Shown here: positions 7,101 to 8,542 of the stretch, one piece after another
Layout: every line of letters begins with the position of its first letter
How positions within the stretch are numbered: the stretch's first letter is position 1
Assembly: GCA_003455945.1 (NCBI GenBank)
Contig: DMPQ01000210.1
Location: 13,779-22,320, forward strand
Source of the DNA: Planctomycetaceae bacterium
GTDB taxonomy: Bacteria; Planctomycetota; Planctomycetia; Pirellulales; Pirellulaceae
Direction: 5' to 3'
Length of the DNA: 8,542 nt
Program-made: the position numbers and the translations under genes
The notes under the pieces: generated by a model
Database searches by the model: none
Seen by the model: only the letters and a program-made list of their open reading frames with translations
What the model was told of the DNA's origin: nothing

Positions 7101-8542
7101 CCGATCTCGGCCGATCTCGGATTGGCCGTGCTCGTGACCGACGCTTCGCGCCGCCAGGCGTGGCTGATCTGGCATCAGCTCCGGCTGCTCCGACCGGACG
7201 AGTTTCTGGTCGTGCGCGGCCTTCCCTCAGATGCGACGACTCCTGCGACGCTGTTGGTCGAGTTCGATCGTCAGCAGGTCGTCGGGTGGAGCAAGCCGAT
7301 CGGCTTCGATCTCTCGTGGGAACGATCCGATCCGGCACTCCCTCCGATTCCGCTCGCCGCACCGGGCGAACAGGCGCGGCTCCCGTACGTCGACGACGGG
7401 CGCGAGTTCGCCTTTCTGCAGGTCGGCGCCTGGTGTCGCGCCTTCTCGATCGATCGCGAACTGCGGGCCCGCGATCCTGCTCCGACCACGTTGTCGCTCG
7501 ACCTGCTGCCGGGCGAGCCGATGGAGCCGGTCGATATCGCCGATCTGGTCGACGGTCGACGCCTGGTCTACACGCGTCGCGATCGCCTGGTCCTCGAGCT
7601 GCTGGCCGATCGCCCCGCCGAGGACGACTTTCGCGGCGACGAGATCGTGGTCGAGGTCGACGGAACCGACGAGAAGCTCCTGTTCCGCCGAACCGCGCGG
7701 GCTCAATCGGCGACCGTGGCGCTCTCGCCCGAGGGAGCGTTGACGATGACGATTGCCGCTGCCGCTCACGAACGGATGCGCCGTCTGCTCGATCCGGACG
7801 GCGAGCGGACCTTCCGCGCGCGGACCGGCGGCGTCGAGCAGCTGCTGACCGTGCGTCATGACGGCCGCCCTCCCGAACTTCGCACCGACGGCATTCGGCT
7901 GAGCGAAGGGGGAAAACGACTGCGGGGAAACACGGTCACGATCGGTTCGAAGCTGACGCTCGACGTCTGGGTTCGCGATGCCGGAGTCGGGCTCGACGAC
8001 AAGTCGGTCAAGGGAGCGATCGGCGATGCGGTGACCGATCTGCTTCCCGAGCCGGACGTCGAGAACGGCTATCGACTGTTCCGCGGCGTGATCGATTCCA
8101 AGGACTGGAAGCGCGGGAACGTCTCGCTCGCGATCACCTGCGCGGACCGCTTGGGAAATACGCTGGCGGCGGAACCGCTCGAGCTGCTCGCTCGCCCACC
8201 GGCCGAAACCGGCGTGACTCCGATCGATCTCCCGCCGATGCCTGTCCCGGCCGACGTCATCCTGACTCTGCCGCTGACGCTGAACGGGCGTCCGTTCGCG
8301 TGGAGTCGAGTCGACTCGCTGGAAGTGGACGGCAAGCCGTTCCCGTTCGAAGCGATGGGAGACGCGCCGCCGCAGATCCGATTGCCGATGGTTCAGCCCG
8401 GAGCGGCGGTCGTCCTGGTCGTGAAGGGGCGGACTCAGGTCAACCGGGACGTCGTCGTCGGCACCGTTCGCTGGACACTGCCGGCCGACAACGTCCGCAA
8501 GGAGGTGTCCGCCACGCTGCCGGCGGTCCCGCTCCGTCCGGA
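4134..8542 (+). CDS. Giant membrane-anchored protein with inactive caspase-like domain and Ig-like modules (3' end outside window)
   Basis: Open to the window end for 1469 codons with no stop, so the 3' end is missing. Residues 1-24 are short and basic, and 25-43 form one membrane segment. The positive-inside rule places the rest outside the cytoplasm. Residues 54-280 resemble the caspase (peptidase C14) fold: strand SIAVVWFFG (54-62), DGLIVYLSGQG (116-126), DRPMLVGDGFDP (131-142), KFVLIDAGD (171-179), LTVVVSH (218-224) and GGSLFAQAIETTL (236-248). The catalytic His of the GHG motif is Gln125, and the Cys of the DAC motif is Gly178, so proteolysis is not expected. A Pro/Ala linker (306-335) follows, then a mainly helical part to about 610, with a charged helix-rich stretch at 521-578. 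The rest is beta-rich: an Ig-like segment at about 690-790 (S-Q-D-D-G-A-T-W, then G-T-N-R-F-R-L-R), an Ala/Pro linker near 975-1000, and a clearer Ig-like module at 1246-1353 ending C-A-D-R-L-G-N. No named family is recognised over the whole length. Its place behind tssL, tssM and fha suggests an envelope T6SS component. Confidence 0.7.
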   Translation, partial: MTAGSQRFAWQGKKPAGPTNAERFGALVLFGLLIVGLAVVFGWRMLLPPAPPRSIAVVWFFGSDDLTVPALPRRARDRERLIEVFRERVDPSATADDSGKESFERRVLDPSLRPEDGLIVYLSGQGTVVDDRPMLVGDGFDPFGGERGRASGRLDLVELLGTVARSSAGTKFVLIDAGDRLADPAFWPPAPDSLDRIGRADFAPRLMASVDAIGDPTLTVVVSHDVDQLARFDPTGGSLFAQAIETTLLPSDDPDAAGGVAIDSRHLAERIASMTAARLPETRSQRPVSNAARATAGELPLIPRRPPSASDAAMAGDSPAPAAADPAAPPAAALDRVALAGQVNERLLQLGVASEPLGLVDEIDRLRITAESRSGAFVSPIDYAPHWWRVWNVDRRRAFGEQPDARRLNRVAQTLRDLASGAGDDAASSASIGTEYPWEREVLTRRGSRQSELERFVARPTTRPLERRSIEALAAIDDLRYRARDHVELTDRLDERLPITFRGALDDLLGKLADAPRWDSAERTSVEAIEAQRDELLRLESTWRDELIAWSVAIGRKSAELPDRWRIARDEVALILSAAPQVVSLPAEMTLPAGRIDRVDLLARLFGLPVADPAAGVPGDAELAEGYSFERVHDSLRLASDAGICGRVDAYDLALPALEPRAWTHFMDVPRDAEDSWLARLSRPIPQAKIDARLVLVDEGRPFVGTPIVLPVEPYPMWESEFVVQLDGRDRGSAMLSVTRFPTEQARGEWSQDDGATWRSLPLPGVPERIELVRGTNRFRLRGRALIYRDAPEGATFDPALELRIEPRIDDAGELSPLTLTARAALPERPIVGWSLADPDLARAFAASPDLSVPSSVDQTAPRRIVEVRTELGLLPEVPSTLQGNWTRSFADGLTLELFALSPPTVADANRIAWGRHDAGDAATAEMFETWRRWMLSDRSGPRPRGLVGVARATAAPGAPGDLLAPVWQPFDAAPTPAAPPDPNAAPAPPISADLGLAVLVTDASRRQAWLIWHQLRLLRPDEFLVVRGLPSDATTPATLLVEFDRQQVVGWSKPIGFDLSWERSDPALPPIPLAAPGEQARLPYVDDGREFAFLQVGAWCRAFSIDRELRARDPAPTTLSLDLLPGEPMEPVDIADLVDGRRLVYTRRDRLVLELLADRPAEDDFRGDEIVVEVDGTDEKLLFRRTARAQSATVALSPEGALTMTIAAAAHERMRRLLDPDGERTFRARTGGVEQLLTVRHDGRPPELRTDGIRLSEGGKRLRGNTVTIGSKLTLDVWVRDAGVGLDDKSVKGAIGDAVTDLLPEPDVENGYRLFRGVIDSKDWKRGNVSLAITCADRLGNTLAAEPLELLARPPAETGVTPIDLPPMPVPADVILTLPLTLNGRPFAWSRVDSLEVDGKPFPFEAMGDAPPQIRLPMVQPGAAVVLVVKGRTQVNRDVVVGTVRWTLPADNVRKEVSATLPAVPLRP

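Noticed and set aside
5415..7175. Minus-strand open frame of 586 codons opposite the giant gene
   Set aside because: Its protein is Arg/Gln-rich and featureless, and it lies fully opposite the + strand frame that has a clear ribosome site, membrane segment and domain structure. GC-rich codon bias explains the absence of stops.

Overview
The window looks like part of a type VI secretion system (T6SS) operon from a high-GC bacterium, most likely a member of the Planctomycetota. The phylum is an inference from three things: strong use of TCG (Ser) and CGA (Arg) codons, weak or absent Shine-Dalgarno sequences at half the starts, and a very large membrane-anchored protein with a caspase-like fold and Ig-like modules. 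No phylogenetic marker is present. All four genes are on the + strand, separated by gaps of 94, 65 and 41 bases. I see no terminator or obvious promoter between them, so they read as one transcription unit whose start and end both lie outside the window.

Layout. 85-783 is a TssL/DotU-family inner-membrane protein: a cytoplasmic helical domain followed by one C-terminal membrane segment. 878-2626 is a TssM/IcmF-family protein that keeps the two N-terminal membrane segments, the GTPase-like cytoplasmic domain and the third membrane segment. It stops about 14 residues after that third segment, so the large periplasmic domain of classical TssM is absent. Its GTPase motifs are degenerate, and a Gly/Arg-rich stretch made of G-rich repeat-like DNA (about 1472-1702) sits in the GTPase-like domain. 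2692-4092 encodes an N-terminal FHA phosphothreonine-binding domain, a long Pro-rich linker and a C-terminal domain that I read as DUF4123, the T6SS effector-adaptor family. From 4134 to the end of the window runs an open frame of at least 1469 codons. It has a short basic N-terminus, one membrane segment, a caspase-like domain whose catalytic His and Cys positions are changed, a Pro/Ala linker, a helical region and then mostly beta-rich sequence with Ig-like modules. It continues past the window.

How the parts may work together. TssL and TssM form the inner-membrane base of the T6SS envelope complex. The FHA protein is a candidate phosphorylation-responsive regulator that could also handle effectors. 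The giant protein is predicted to place almost all of its mass outside the cytoplasm. It directly follows a TssM that has lost its periplasmic part, so it may supply the envelope-spanning component in a split or remodelled T6SS membrane complex. That idea is inference. The main points for a second look are the shortened TssM, the FHA-DUF4123 fusion and the pseudo-caspase giant protein.
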